DNA from: Candidatus Obscuribacterales bacterium
GTDB lineage: Bacteria; Cyanobacteriota; Vampirovibrionia; Obscuribacterales; Obscuribacteraceae
NCBI GenBank assembly: GCA_019750335.1
Contig: JAIEOQ010000006.1
Location: 372,001-436,000, forward strand
DNA length: 64,000 nucleotides
Direction: 5' to 3'
Within the stretch, counting starts at the first letter, position 1, and every line of letters begins with the position of its first letter. This document shows, in pieces, positions 8,377 through 18,535 of this stretch. The position numbers and the translations under genes were made by a program. A model generated the notes under the pieces. That model was not told where the DNA came from and did no database searches. It saw only the letters and a program-made list of their open reading frames with translations.

Positions 8377-10043
8377 GGCGCTGCTTTTAAGATCAATATT
8401 TCTTTGTTGGAAAATGTCAACGAACTCCAGAATGGAATGCGCTGGATAATTTCATAGTTTGGAATCGGCGAAAAGCTAACAATATATTTTTCGCCGTATA
8501 TCGGCCACCAACGCCAGTCGCAATGCGGTGCCGGACCGCGATAAGTGCTGTTGTAGATAGCGCGTTTGCTGCGCAAAATATTGTATTCGGCGCCGCCGTC
8601 AATCTCTTTATGGTTTATTCCTTGTTGTTCCAGTCGCTCCAAACCAAGCCAGCGAGCGCGGTTCCAGTTTAGATAATCTTGTACGGCCAAAGTGCCGTAA
8701 AGCACCATGAAAACCAGGCATGCTATCGGCACGGCGGTCAAAAGTCTGACTTTCAAGCGACGGATGATCAAGGCGAAAGCCATGATTATCGGCATCAAAA
8801 CAATTAAATAGTACCGATCCGAGCAACGTACGGCTGTTTCAAGGGTGGAAAATGCTAGACCGATATATCCGGCCAGCCAGCAGATCCAGGTGGCGTTTTT
8901 CTGTTTTAAATTGCGAGCGGCAATAAATGTAGGCAGATAAAATAAACAAGCCAAACAAATAACGACAAAAATCAAAGCAAGAATATAAGCAAGCACTGTG
9001 AGAATCGTATGGTAGCCGTGCCGCCAGGGCTCCATTTCTAAGCCGATTATGCCTAAAGCGCCGATTGTCGGTAAGCGTAATAAATTGTTGTTGAAAGGCA
9101 TCAGCTTATGTTCGACATAAATCAATTGATGAATTGAAGGTAAAAGCAGAAGGGCGGCAAGAATAAATAAAAGCAAAAAACGTTTTTTTTGTTTTTTGAT
9201 TGAAATAAAAAAGCTTGTGGCAAAAGCGATAAGGACAGGGGCGATAAAAAGCGCAACATAACAACAAGCTTGACCGAAACCGACTAAAGTGGCTTGCCAG
9301 GCGTTGAGGGGAGCAGTGAAAAAACTTTGTATGAAAGCTGTGTGTGCGGCTCTTGCTAGCTCATAGTCATGACCGATTTTGAAACGGGTCAAAAGCCAAT
9401 GATCGACTCCGTAGTAGGCTAAACACGGCAGTATGAGTGAAGATGCGATTAGCCAAATATTCAGTCTATTTTTATTTCTCAAGCTAAACAAAGCAAGATT
9501 GCAGGGCAAGAAAATCACCGCTGATTGCCGGATACTGATAGCGATCAATAAAGCAAATAAGGAGGCTGTAGCGTAAGGTGTGGACTTTCTGTTGACTGCC
9601 CGCAACAAGCATAAAAGATAAATGTTGGTTGCCGTCAAAGCGCTTACGTCCGACATATATGAAAAATAGATATTGAGCATGAGCGGATTGGCGGCATAAA
9701 GAAAAGTAAGAAAAGCCGCTTCCCAGGGGCGCATACGAATCTCTTTCAGTAAAAGATAAAATGCCAGTGCCCCAATTACGGCTACAAGCAAAGTCAAGCA
9801 ACGCAAAGTTACGAATGAGTAACCGAAGATTGAACAAGCGGCTGCGCCCAAAAGAATATGAGTAAAACCGGGGGCGCAGACCGTAGGCATTAAAAAACGA
9901 TGTTCATGCAGAAAAGTATCTACAGCCAGACCGTAAGCCCAGTCGTCATTTAAAGGAAAATTGCCGTTAAGCCCGACAAATATGGCTAGAAAGACAAAAT
10001 AACCGCAAATAAGAGTAATTGGTTTGATCGTTATTGATGGCAT
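8373..10043 (-). CDS. GT-C type membrane glycosyltransferase
   Basis: A 556-aa protein with about 12 hydrophobic segments. The first outer loop holds PLNDDWAYG with Asp33-Asp34, the position of the catalytic acidic pair in GT39/GT83-like enzymes. A short non-membrane tail of about 75 residues follows. The start ATG directly abuts the stop of the YfhO-like gene upstream, so both are surely translated from one message. Its stop overlaps that of the convergent fusion glycosyltransferase by four bases. Function by family: transfer from a polyprenyl-phosphate sugar to an acceptor at the periplasmic face. Acceptor and sugar unknown. Confidence 0.8.
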   Translation of the reverse strand: MPSITIKPITLICGYFVFLAIFVGLNGNFPLNDDWAYGLAVDTFLHEHRFLMPTVCAPGFTHILLGAAACSIFGYSFVTLRCLTLLVAVIGALAFYLLLKEIRMRPWEAAFLTFLYAANPLMLNIYFSYMSDVSALTATNIYLLCLLRAVNRKSTPYATASLFALLIAISIRQSAVIFLPCNLALFSLRNKNRLNIWLIASSLILPCLAYYGVDHWLLTRFKIGHDYELARAAHTAFIQSFFTAPLNAWQATLVGFGQACCYVALFIAPVLIAFATSFFISIKKQKKRFLLLFILAALLLLPSIHQLIYVEHKLMPFNNNLLRLPTIGALGIIGLEMEPWRHGYHTILTVLAYILALIFVVICLACLFYLPTFIAARNLKQKNATWICWLAGYIGLAFSTLETAVRCSDRYYLIVLMPIIMAFALIIRRLKVRLLTAVPIACLVFMVLYGTLAVQDYLNWNRARWLGLERLEQQGINHKEIDGGAEYNILRSKRAIYNSTYRGPAPHCDWRWWPIYGEKYIVSFSPIPNYEIIQRIPFWSSLTFSNKEILILKAAP

Positions 10044-12869
10044 TTATTTCTTTTGTCTGAGTTTATTGGTAAGTAAAACCACAGCGATAGATATGATTGT
10101 GCCAAGACCAAGATATAGTCCCATCGTCCAGGAAGGTGGCTGAAAGCTAAATGTGACTGAGGAAAAACCTGCCGGTAGAGCGACGGCACGGAATAAATAG
10201 TTGGCGTGTAATATCGGCAATGGCATATCCTGATCACTGATGATTTCAGAAGCGTACCAGCCAGGATAAAAAGTATCAGTCAAAATCAAATAACCGGGGC
10301 TTGCCAGATTGGAATCGATAATGATGGTGCAGGGGTCCGGACGGTAATAGGTGATTTTATCTTTCGAGTCTACTTGTCCTAAATCATACTGAACTACTGC
10401 ATCTTCCAGAACCACTTCTTGTCGCGGATTGAAATTTTCGGCTTGAATTAATTGCAAAGCTTCTTTGTCATTTTTGGCTTTTATCGCTTTATGCACTACA
10501 TATGCTTGAGGTAAAGCCGCCTTATTTTCATACAGGCGAATCCGTTTATCTGTTTCAAGCACCAATTTGAACTGGCGCTCCTCATTTTTGCCTAATGCAA
10601 AATCTACTGATTTGTTTTGGTTGGAAATCTTTCCGTCGGGTGAGAACATAGCTAAAGGAATCAGCGTTCCGTTTTGCAGAGCAATCGGTGAATCTGTTTT
10701 GATTACGCTGTTTGTACGCCAATCAAAAAGTTGAACGCCTAGCAGCAGTTTTTCTTTTTTTTGTAATTGTGTAGGTACTAAAGCGCAAAAGCGCCGCTCA
10801 AAATCAGCTTGATTAGTGCTGGTTTTATTGCGGCTGAACATATACTCAAAACGTTCTAAATCGCTGAACCAGATAACATTATTGCGTTCGTCAAGTAAAA
10901 CCGATTGCCAAGCCAGGTCTTTTGCTATTTGCGGATTGAGCTGCCAGAGTGCTTTGCCTAGAACTTCGCCATTCTCTGGGAAATAACGTAAAGAAGCCGC
11001 TTTAAGGCGTACTTTGTCCTTTTGCCCGAAATCATATTGACCATTTTCAGGCAATGATTTCAGAACGCCATGACTTTCGTTTTTTTTCAAGACCGGAAGC
11101 GGCGAAAGAACATATTTGATTGAAGCTAAGTCAATTGTCGGGCTGAGATCAGAATCAAAAAACTGATTCACTCCTTCCGCTGTTACACCGCAAGCAACCA
11201 TGAAAGGTTGAAAACGTTTTGGATGAAAAACATTGGCCGGAACCAGATCGGCAATGCCGTAAACCATATTGCTGTTCGGGCAAAGAACGTGTCGTCCCAT
11301 AGTAATCACACGCTCTTGCTTTTGTTGTAAAAATGGAATCGGTTCGATTTGATCGTACTCAACAACACTTTGAACCGGACAAGCTTTTTTAGCCAAAGGA
11401 GCTAAGCTGAAAGTTGAAATTAAAGCGACGGCAGCAATTAGAATATAAGTTCTAAAACGACCGAACTTAGGTGCGGTAAGCCCTGCTGTAAACAGTATGC
11501 CCAGCAAGATCAAATCTCTTGTGAATACTTTCGGTTCAATGGCAAGTTGTGTATAAACTTCGTCAATCGGATTGGCTGTGCGTAGTCCGGGTATTAGTTT
11601 GGCTGCAATGAGCAGACCGGCAGGAAGTAAGGCGGAAATCGTGAGCAAAATTATTCGTGATTTGCCTGTTTTATGGCGGCTTTCAACAAATTCTTCAAAA
11701 CCAAATGCGGCGATTAAGGCAGCAAACATCAGTAAGGTGTACCAGCAATATTTAGGTGCAAACCAGGACAGAGCTTTCCAGCTAAAGAGGGTGGCTAATG
11801 GACCGGGTTGGATCATGATCAAGGCAGCGATTGCCAGGCATAAACATAAGCCTTGCAGAAGACGGTTGGTTTTAATTGCCGACAAGACAGCCAGAGGTAT
11901 GAAAAAGGCGCTGACTATACCTAAGAATGGGCTGAAGTTACCGTAAGCAGGATGCACTAAATTCAATATTATTGAATTCCAGCTGATATTGCTGTGTAAG
12001 CCTTCAAGTCCTGCTTTATAGCAATCCGAATTGCGTAAAAATTCTAAAAAGGGCAGAAGCATAAAAGCAGTCAAACAAAATGAGAGTAAGCCGACAAAAG
12101 CGATGCCGAAAAGTGACTTGAATATTGATTTTGGACCGGTATATGAGAGCCAGGCATAAAGCAAGCTTGAGAAGGCAATCACAAACAAAGGCGGCTCCGG
12201 GTGCCCGGAAAGAATGACCAAAGCACAAGCAATTGCTGCCCAAGTTTTGCTAATTAGAGTTTGACGATAAGCAGCATGAATAAAAGCAGCCATGATTAAC
12301 GGCGTAAAACAGTTGCAGTTGATCGTTAAATCAAGCATGCCTAAAGTCAAAGGGCAGAAGGCATAAGTTAGAGCGGCAAAGACTGAGGCGTAAGGACGCA
12401 AGGCGCAAACTCGAGCCAGTACATAAAATGAAGTGCCGAGTATAAAAAGCTGAAAAACTAAAAGAAGATTCCAGGCTTTGGTGAAACTCAAATCAGGGGC
12501 TAAGAATAAAAATGCGGTTCTAATTGGACCGAACACAGATGCTTGATAGTCAGCAAGCTGTGGGACGCCGCAGCCGCTGAGCGGATTCCAAATCGGCAAA
12601 TGTCCTTTTTTCAGTTCGCGCGCGGCAAAAACGTAGTTAGGAAAATGTTGCTGATAAGTAGATTGATCGTAAGCTTCGCGAATCGGAAAAAAATATTTGG
12701 CAAAAAGCGAATCGCGTTGAGCAATTTGGTTCAAACGCGAGATTGGCTGTCCTTGAAAAACAGTTTTTTGAAACGCAATTAATGTGAAAGCGCCAATAAG
12801 CAATATGAAGCAAAGCTCGGAAAGAACTTTAGCCTTGCTTTTCGCGCAAGCAGGGTCTACGGGTTGCAT
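10044..12869 (-). CDS. YfhO-like large membrane protein
   Basis: A 941-aa protein from the ATG at 12869. The longer frame to a TTG at 12911 adds 14 unlikely residues. After one membrane segment comes PIWNPLSGCGVPQLADYQ, the first-loop signature of the YfhO family (GT-C superfamily), then about a dozen membrane segments to roughly residue 490. A long outer domain of about 400 residues follows, with TDTFYPGWYAS and LFRAVALPAGFSSVTFSFQPPSW before a last membrane helix near 910-935. That layout is typical of YfhO, which is implicated in glycosylating lipoteichoic acid in Bacillus and Listeria. It is first in a two-gene minus-strand unit and divergent from the MBOAT gene. Confidence 0.85.
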   Translation of the reverse strand: MQPVDPACAKSKAKVLSELCFILLIGAFTLIAFQKTVFQGQPISRLNQIAQRDSLFAKYFFPIREAYDQSTYQQHFPNYVFAARELKKGHLPIWNPLSGCGVPQLADYQASVFGPIRTAFLFLAPDLSFTKAWNLLLVFQLFILGTSFYVLARVCALRPYASVFAALTYAFCPLTLGMLDLTINCNCFTPLIMAAFIHAAYRQTLISKTWAAIACALVILSGHPEPPLFVIAFSSLLYAWLSYTGPKSIFKSLFGIAFVGLLSFCLTAFMLLPFLEFLRNSDCYKAGLEGLHSNISWNSIILNLVHPAYGNFSPFLGIVSAFFIPLAVLSAIKTNRLLQGLCLCLAIAALIMIQPGPLATLFSWKALSWFAPKYCWYTLLMFAALIAAFGFEEFVESRHKTGKSRIILLTISALLPAGLLIAAKLIPGLRTANPIDEVYTQLAIEPKVFTRDLILLGILFTAGLTAPKFGRFRTYILIAAVALISTFSLAPLAKKACPVQSVVEYDQIEPIPFLQQKQERVITMGRHVLCPNSNMVYGIADLVPANVFHPKRFQPFMVACGVTAEGVNQFFDSDLSPTIDLASIKYVLSPLPVLKKNESHGVLKSLPENGQYDFGQKDKVRLKAASLRYFPENGEVLGKALWQLNPQIAKDLAWQSVLLDERNNVIWFSDLERFEYMFSRNKTSTNQADFERRFCALVPTQLQKKEKLLLGVQLFDWRTNSVIKTDSPIALQNGTLIPLAMFSPDGKISNQNKSVDFALGKNEERQFKLVLETDKRIRLYENKAALPQAYVVHKAIKAKNDKEALQLIQAENFNPRQEVVLEDAVVQYDLGQVDSKDKITYYRPDPCTIIIDSNLASPGYLILTDTFYPGWYASEIISDQDMPLPILHANYLFRAVALPAGFSSVTFSFQPPSWTMGLYLGLGTIISIAVVLLTNKLRQKK

Positions 12870-12981
12870 GTTTGAAAGCCTATCATGGTAAAGCAACTGA
12901 AATCTATACAATGAATGACAAGAGGTCGAATGCTACCATCATTAGCGGCTAGATCTGCCCAGTTGAAGGCATTGAATCCCG

Positions 12982-14448
12982 GTGATATTTAGCAGTCTTC
13001 AATATCTAATATTTTTACCGATTGTCGCTGTTCTATATTGGCGCGCCCAGGGACAAGTCAGGCTTTGGTTGCTTGTTGCTGCCAGCTATTTCTTTTATAT
13101 GAGCTGGATGCCTATTTACGGCTTGTTGCTTCTCGGCATGAGTCTTTTTAACTGGCTCTTAGGGCTGGGCATTGAAAAAACAAAAACCACTTCGCAAAAG
13201 ACGGCTAAAGGTCTGCTTATTTTTGGTCTCTTAGCTAATTTAGCTAGTCTTTGCTATTACAAATACAGCAATTTTATTCTTGCCAACTTAGCTTTACTTC
13301 TCGGTCAGGCAGGCAAAAGCTTTGATCTAGCGGCCCTGCAAAATATCAACGCTCCGATTTTGCACATAATTTTGCCTTTGGGCATCTCCTTTTTTGTTTT
13401 TGAGTTCATCCATTATTTAGTTGACGTTTATAACGGCAACAAAGCGCTTAGCTCTTGGCTGAAGTTTGCTGCTTTTGCCGCGTTTTTTCCTTCGCAAATT
13501 GCTGGGCCAATCAAGCGCTATCAAGATTTTGTTGAAAAAATGGATAATCCGTTGCCTTGGTCGAAAGAGCTTTTTGCCGAAGGTATGACTTTGATCTTGC
13601 AAGGGATGTTCAAAAAAATTGCCATTGCTGATCCGCTGGGCAACATAATTGCACCAGCGTACAACAGCGCTCAAGCACTCTCTTCTCTTGATGCCACAAT
13701 TGCTGCTTTTGGTTTTGCTGTGCAGATCTTTTGTGATTTTTCCGGCTATACGGATATCGGACGTGGATCGGCACTACTTTTAGGAATCCGTTTGCCGATC
13801 AATTTCAACCTGCCTTATATCGCATCTGATTTAGCTCAGTTCTGGCGACGCTGGCACATGTCTTTATCTTTCTGGATTCGTGATTATGTCTATATTCCGC
13901 TTGGCGGCTCTAAAGTGTCGCGAGGCAGAAATCTTTGGAATCTATTTGCCACTATGACTGTATGCGGTCTTTGGCATGGCGCGGCTTGGCAGTTTATTTT
14001 ATGGGGCAGCGCTCATGGTCTTGGTTTAATCGTTAATCGTTTGTGGCGAGACTTGCTTGAAAGCTTGCCCGCGAAAAAAATCTTTGAACATTCATTAGTT
14101 CAAGGTATAAACATATTACTTACTTTTGTTTTTGTGACCATGGCCTTTGTTATGTTCCGGGCGGCTAGTCTGGGGCAAGCAGCAAATATTTGGCTGAGCT
14201 TGTTCAACACTGCTGGTCAATCAATCTGTCTTGAACCGATGCTTAAATCAGGCGTACTAGTTTTTGCTTTGGTTTATATGGGTTTCTGGATTGTTTGCGA
14301 CTTGCTCAAATATTTCAAACCGCAAGTAATGAACAACTTGCTGATAAACTCTGCTCCCTTGCGTTTAGGCGCTTGGACTGCAGCTGTACTTTTGATTATT
14401 GCCGCCAAGCCGGTTGAAGCTACACCATTTATCTACTTTCAATTTTAA
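12982..14448 (+). CDS. MBOAT family O-acyltransferase (AlgI/PatA-like)
   Basis: A 488-aa polytopic protein starting at GTG 12982 (MIFSSLQYLIFLPIVAVLYW). It carries the MBOAT signatures SQIAGPIKRYQDF, DFSGYTDIGRGSALLLG, NFNLPYIASDLAQFWRRWHMS, YVYIPLGG and GLWHGAAWQFILWG with the invariant His. AlgI-type proteins pass acyl groups, usually acetyl, across the inner membrane for O-acylation of exported polysaccharide or peptidoglycan. The next gene, 17 bases on, is an SGNH-like partner, the usual pairing. It is embedded in a glycosyltransferase island, so the acceptor is probably the glycan made there. The start has only a poorly placed ribosome binding site. Confidence 0.9.
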   Translation: MIFSSLQYLIFLPIVAVLYWRAQGQVRLWLLVAASYFFYMSWMPIYGLLLLGMSLFNWLLGLGIEKTKTTSQKTAKGLLIFGLLANLASLCYYKYSNFILANLALLLGQAGKSFDLAALQNINAPILHIILPLGISFFVFEFIHYLVDVYNGNKALSSWLKFAAFAAFFPSQIAGPIKRYQDFVEKMDNPLPWSKELFAEGMTLILQGMFKKIAIADPLGNIIAPAYNSAQALSSLDATIAAFGFAVQIFCDFSGYTDIGRGSALLLGIRLPINFNLPYIASDLAQFWRRWHMSLSFWIRDYVYIPLGGSKVSRGRNLWNLFATMTVCGLWHGAAWQFILWGSAHGLGLIVNRLWRDLLESLPAKKIFEHSLVQGINILLTFVFVTMAFVMFRAASLGQAANIWLSLFNTAGQSICLEPMLKSGVLVFALVYMGFWIVCDLLKYFKPQVMNNLLINSAPLRLGAWTAAVLLIIAAKPVEATPFIYFQF

Positions 14449-14465
14449 GAGGAACAAAGAGATCG

Positions 14466-15809
14466 ATGGTTGCCACACTGCGCAAGCCAACCAGTAACGA
14501 AAAGGACGCTAAACCAAAAGGTTTACCGCCACTTTCTTTCTGGCAAAAAATTGCGCCTTATCTTTTTTGGCAGATTGCGGCTGTGCTTTTTGTCGAATTT
14601 GCGCTTTTTTGTGCTGGCCTAGGTGAAGAAGAGATATTCAAACTTGATCCGATCCTTGGTTCACGTCATATGACTAATAAACGTGTGACTTGGCGCTCGG
14701 AAGGTTTTGCTCAGTCCTATTTCAATGCTGAAGGCTTGCGAGAAAATGAAGCGTTGCTGGCAAAACCACCCGGCACATATCGTATTGCTCTGCTTGGCGA
14801 CTCTTTAACTGAAAGTTTGCAAGTGCCTTTAGAAGCAAGCTTTGGTCGTTTATTGCAAAACAAACTCAGTGAGCAAAATAATCGTCCTGTACAAATTCTG
14901 AATTTCGGTACCTCCGGCTATTCCACTGCCCAAGAATATTTGCAGCTTAGACAACAAGTGCTTAAGTACAAACCGGATCTTGTACTTGTTTGTTATAACA
15001 GTCGTGATATTTTTGAAAACTGGTCTCCAGGCGATCAGGTTTTAACTAACGTGCGTCCTTTTGCTCTGCATTTGCCGGGCAGTCATTTAGTAGTTGACAG
15101 TGCTCCGGTTCGTCTTTGGATGAGATCACCGCGCGCAAAAATTTTACAAAGCTGCGAATGGTTTCGTGAGCATAGCCGGCTTTGGGGATTTCTTTCGGCA
15201 ATCGAACTGGATCTTAGCTTGCACAACCAAACTTATCGCTTTGTTGTTAGTTTCCTGACCAAACCAGGCAAAGCAATTAGAGAGCTAACGGCTGAAATCA
15301 AAAATAATTGCACGAACATGTATAAAGAATGGTCGGCCAAATTTACCCCACCACAAGTTCCAGCTGTTGCCGTCTCAGCGCCAACGCCAGCTCCTACCCC
15401 GGTGGTACAAGCGGCGCCGGCTCAACCGGTTGTTGATACACAAAAGATCTATAAAGAGCTGGTGATGCGTACTCTTGGTTCTTTGTTTGTTGAAATGGAA
15501 AAAGAGTGCGCTAAAGCCGATGCCCAGATTGCGGTTGTTGCTTTGCCTGTACGTTCGGCTCTCTGTCCGACTCCGGGTATGGAGCTGGCTTTCAATAACT
15601 ATAATTACGAACAAGAAGTTGAAATGTTGAACAGTATTTGCAGCGATAAAAAAATCACTCTAATTAACTGTCAGCAAGAAGCAGAAAAGCTTTCGCTGCA
15701 AGAGCGCGAAAAACTTTTTTACTCTATCCATTACAGTCCTTACGGACAAACCTTTGTTTCGCAATGTTTGAGCAAGCCTTTGCAGGGCTATTTAAAAGCT
15801 AATAAATAA
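14466..15809 (+). CDS. SGNH-hydrolase-like partner of the MBOAT acyltransferase
   Basis: A 447-aa protein with an N-terminal cytoplasmic stretch, one membrane anchor (about 31-50), and an outer SGNH-type domain: IALLGDSLTES (block I with the nucleophile Ser), NFGTSGYSTAQEYLQLRQ, and VCYNSRDIFENW near block III. A Pro/Ala/Val-rich linker of about 30 residues (PAPTPVVQAAPAQPVV) interrupts the domain. The C-terminal block V reads YSIHYSPYG. The His is present but the Asp expected three residues before it is replaced by Tyr, so catalysis may differ from AlgJ/AlgX or GDSL esterases. AGAGGAACAAAGAG precedes the ATG. It forms a two-gene operon with the MBOAT gene and overlaps the convergent next gene by 11 bases. 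Confidence 0.8.
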   Translation: MVATLRKPTSNEKDAKPKGLPPLSFWQKIAPYLFWQIAAVLFVEFALFCAGLGEEEIFKLDPILGSRHMTNKRVTWRSEGFAQSYFNAEGLRENEALLAKPPGTYRIALLGDSLTESLQVPLEASFGRLLQNKLSEQNNRPVQILNFGTSGYSTAQEYLQLRQQVLKYKPDLVLVCYNSRDIFENWSPGDQVLTNVRPFALHLPGSHLVVDSAPVRLWMRSPRAKILQSCEWFREHSRLWGFLSAIELDLSLHNQTYRFVVSFLTKPGKAIRELTAEIKNNCTNMYKEWSAKFTPPQVPAVAVSAPTPAPTPVVQAAPAQPVVDTQKIYKELVMRTLGSLFVEMEKECAKADAQIAVVALPVRSALCPTPGMELAFNNYNYEQEVEMLNSICSDKKITLINCQQEAEKLSLQEREKLFYSIHYSPYGQTFVSQCLSKPLQGYLKANK

Positions 15810-18528
15810 GCCAATCAGGCTCTTCTTTAGCGGTTGGAATGTGCAATGGTTCCGTCAGCAGCAAACATGCGTTACGCACTTGCATGGAGCAGCGTAACGC
15901 AGCTTTTTTACGTAGAAAAAGCTTGTCCGGCAAGAAAGGCGAGAAAAGAAGGTTGGCGTGCAGATTTTTTAAAGCAAGAATACGTGCCGGTACAAAGTCG
16001 CTAACAGTATGTGATTGCCATTGATCCGTAACAGGAATTGAGCAAGGCTGCCACTGCGATGACCAGTTAACAGTCTTGTTTTGCTTGTCGGTGCCGCTGA
16101 AAACTAAGCTAATAAAACCTTGTCCGGGAATATTTTTTCCTGATTTCAATTCGTAGACGAAATTATAACGGGTACCGGAAGGAAGACCGGATGGTAACTT
16201 GATCGGTTCTTTCAGCGGGCAAAAAGACAGCGGATTCTCGCCATTTACAAACCAAGGCTTATCCGCTGGAACAATCTGTTGGGCGACGACAAAATGCTCG
16301 TTGTTCCAGTTGTTGCTGCCGGTTGGCACTAAAATACGTATGCGGTATTTTCCGTACTGACGTCCGCCGGCAAGTGACAGATCTTCTTTATTTCGGTTGA
16401 AGCTAGGCCCTATTGTTTTGCCCTGTACTTTTAGCGGCTCCAATACGCGCGCATCGTTTATATCAAAAGTGCAAAAAGCTTTTGTGTATGAATATGTTTT
16501 CAAAGCCGGAAGTTCTTGGGCTTCGCCGTTTTGAATATAATCACCGAAAATTGAGATAGAGTGCCCAGCGCTTTTAAGTGAGATTGAAACAGTGTTTTCC
16601 GCTTTCCAACGTAAAGAAGCAGTTTCAATTGGCACTACCCACCAATGTCTGAGGGTACGAATGTCTTTGCCCATCCCTTCGCATTGCAAAGCCAAGCACT
16701 GAATTATTTCGTCGTTATTTGTTTGTAGTTGGGCAAGGGGAAAAGCTTGATCAGATAAAAGCTTACCGTTCACCTTGATTTTGAGAGCAGAAAGATTCTC
16801 GGACTGACAATCGAGCAATAAAAAACAATGCTGATTTTCATCTATGCCTGAAGGACGAGCTGGTAATTCAATTGTTTGTTCGATAGTTTGAGACGGTAAA
16901 GTCAGCTCGCTTTGCCATTCTTTCCAATCCGGCGATTGTACTGTAAAAAACCATAAAACGACGATGGCGATAAATGTTGGCAGGCACAGCATCATTGTTG
17001 CTGGTCGCTGCCGGCTTTGTTCAATCAATTCAAGGACGATGGCGACTGCTGCCGCTGTCAATGAGATGAAAAGTAAGCTGCCGGTAAGCCAAGCAAGCCA
17101 GGGTGACAATGCAAAAAATGTTGTTGGCAGCAATGAGGCAAACATGCGACTCAGTGTGGCGCTTTGAGCAAGTTCGGCAAAAGTAATCGTAGCTGTTAAG
17201 AGTAAAAGCCCAAGTTTAAGCACACCTTTTTTACTTTCAAATATGCTTGTGAAAGCAAAAGCAGCAAGAATAATTACCGAAGGCATTGCCGTTACCGCGT
17301 AACGGCTTATTGCTTCAAAAGGAATATAAGCAAAATGAAAGAGAACAATTCCAACTAAAATCGCTGCGGCAAAAAATGAGCGTGAATAAGCTTGGTTCTT
17401 TATTTTGAAGAAACTCAACCCGGAGGCGATCAGAGCAAAGTACAAAAATATTTGCTGTAAAAGCGATTGCAAGGCAAAAGGAATGCCAAAGAGCGAATAC
17501 TGATAATCGTTCCATGCCCCGGACCAAAGACGGGCGATCTTCTTGAATTGCATACCGGCAAACAATAAAGGCTGAGCTGCTGCGTCTTGTTGTAATTGAT
17601 TGATTACGCCGGCCATGTCGCCAGGGACGCAACCTGTATAAGGATAGTTGAGCCAACCATCGGCTTTTATTTGATTGCCGTGAAAAAGATTGAAAGCTGG
17701 AACTCTATTCACAAAAAGCGTAAGTTTGCCTGTTGCGGCCTGGTTAAAAGCCAGCCAGGGCAAAAGAATAAGCGTCAGTCCGCCAGCCATGATTGCCAGA
17801 TTAACCGCTGCTCTTGCCGGCGGTTTTTTCTTGAATAAAAAAGCAAGAAGTGCCAGTTCAATAAAAATCCAAAATGGCAAAATAGCGAAGGCCGGACGAG
17901 AGAGCATAAGCAGTCCGCTGACAATGCCTAAGCCGAGCCAATTCAATTTTTCTTTGAAGTTGTTCGACTGATGACGTAAATATGTCAGAAGCAAAAGAGC
18001 CGTCCAGGCTGAAAGCAAAAAGTAAGAGAAAGCTTCGCTGTAGCAGTGTTGAGTGTTGATGATGAAAGGCGGATAAAAAGCAAAAAGCAGCCCGGCCAGT
18101 AAGGCGGTCCGTTTATTGAAGGCCAGACGAGCGCTGAAATAAACAAGCAGACAAGCCAATGAATCAATCAACGAATTACAAATGGCTAGTTTTTGTGAAG
18201 CGACATCATATGCCGGATTATAAGGATCGATAGCACAAGCCCACTGGCAAAGAGCTAAATAAGCAGGATAAACCGGACCGTCGATTAAGAGCCGATCAGT
18301 TAATGCTGCCGATTTTACCGAAAGCAGAAGTCCCGGAGCAGACTGTGAAGTAGTGAGAACATGGAAAAATTGTGTCAGGTTTGGGCTGGATATAATCGCG
18401 CTGTATAAAGCCGATCCCGAACGTAAAAAATTGAAAGCGTCACCATAATGAGCAACACGGTGCTCCAACCAGAATAGATTGTAAGTGAGGCGTACAGCCA
18501 GGGATACGAGAAAAAGCAGGAGCGGCAC
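15799..18528 (-). CDS. GT-C type membrane glycosyltransferase with large C-terminal outer domain
   Basis: A 909-aa protein from GTG 18528, preceded by AGGT, seven bases after the stop of the upstream gene. Residue 30 is an Asp in HYGDAFNFL in the first outer loop. About 12-13 membrane helices run to roughly residue 520. The remaining 390 residues are soluble and beta-rich to the eye, with no recognised domain, possibly carbohydrate-binding. The layout suits an ArnT/PMT-like enzyme with an acceptor-recognition domain. Its membrane half resembles the truncated gene at the left edge. Co-transcribed with 18536-20908. Confidence 0.78.
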   Translation of the reverse strand: MPLLLFLVSLAVRLTYNLFWLEHRVAHYGDAFNFLRSGSALYSAIISSPNLTQFFHVLTTSQSAPGLLLSVKSAALTDRLLIDGPVYPAYLALCQWACAIDPYNPAYDVASQKLAICNSLIDSLACLLVYFSARLAFNKRTALLAGLLFAFYPPFIINTQHCYSEAFSYFLLSAWTALLLLTYLRHQSNNFKEKLNWLGLGIVSGLLMLSRPAFAILPFWIFIELALLAFLFKKKPPARAAVNLAIMAGGLTLILLPWLAFNQAATGKLTLFVNRVPAFNLFHGNQIKADGWLNYPYTGCVPGDMAGVINQLQQDAAAQPLLFAGMQFKKIARLWSGAWNDYQYSLFGIPFALQSLLQQIFLYFALIASGLSFFKIKNQAYSRSFFAAAILVGIVLFHFAYIPFEAISRYAVTAMPSVIILAAFAFTSIFESKKGVLKLGLLLLTATITFAELAQSATLSRMFASLLPTTFFALSPWLAWLTGSLLFISLTAAAVAIVLELIEQSRQRPATMMLCLPTFIAIVVLWFFTVQSPDWKEWQSELTLPSQTIEQTIELPARPSGIDENQHCFLLLDCQSENLSALKIKVNGKLLSDQAFPLAQLQTNNDEIIQCLALQCEGMGKDIRTLRHWWVVPIETASLRWKAENTVSISLKSAGHSISIFGDYIQNGEAQELPALKTYSYTKAFCTFDINDARVLEPLKVQGKTIGPSFNRNKEDLSLAGGRQYGKYRIRILVPTGSNNWNNEHFVVAQQIVPADKPWFVNGENPLSFCPLKEPIKLPSGLPSGTRYNFVYELKSGKNIPGQGFISLVFSGTDKQNKTVNWSSQWQPCSIPVTDQWQSHTVSDFVPARILALKNLHANLLFSPFLPDKLFLRKKAALRCSMQVRNACLLLTEPLHIPTAKEEPDWLIY

Positions 18529-18535
18529 GACTTAC

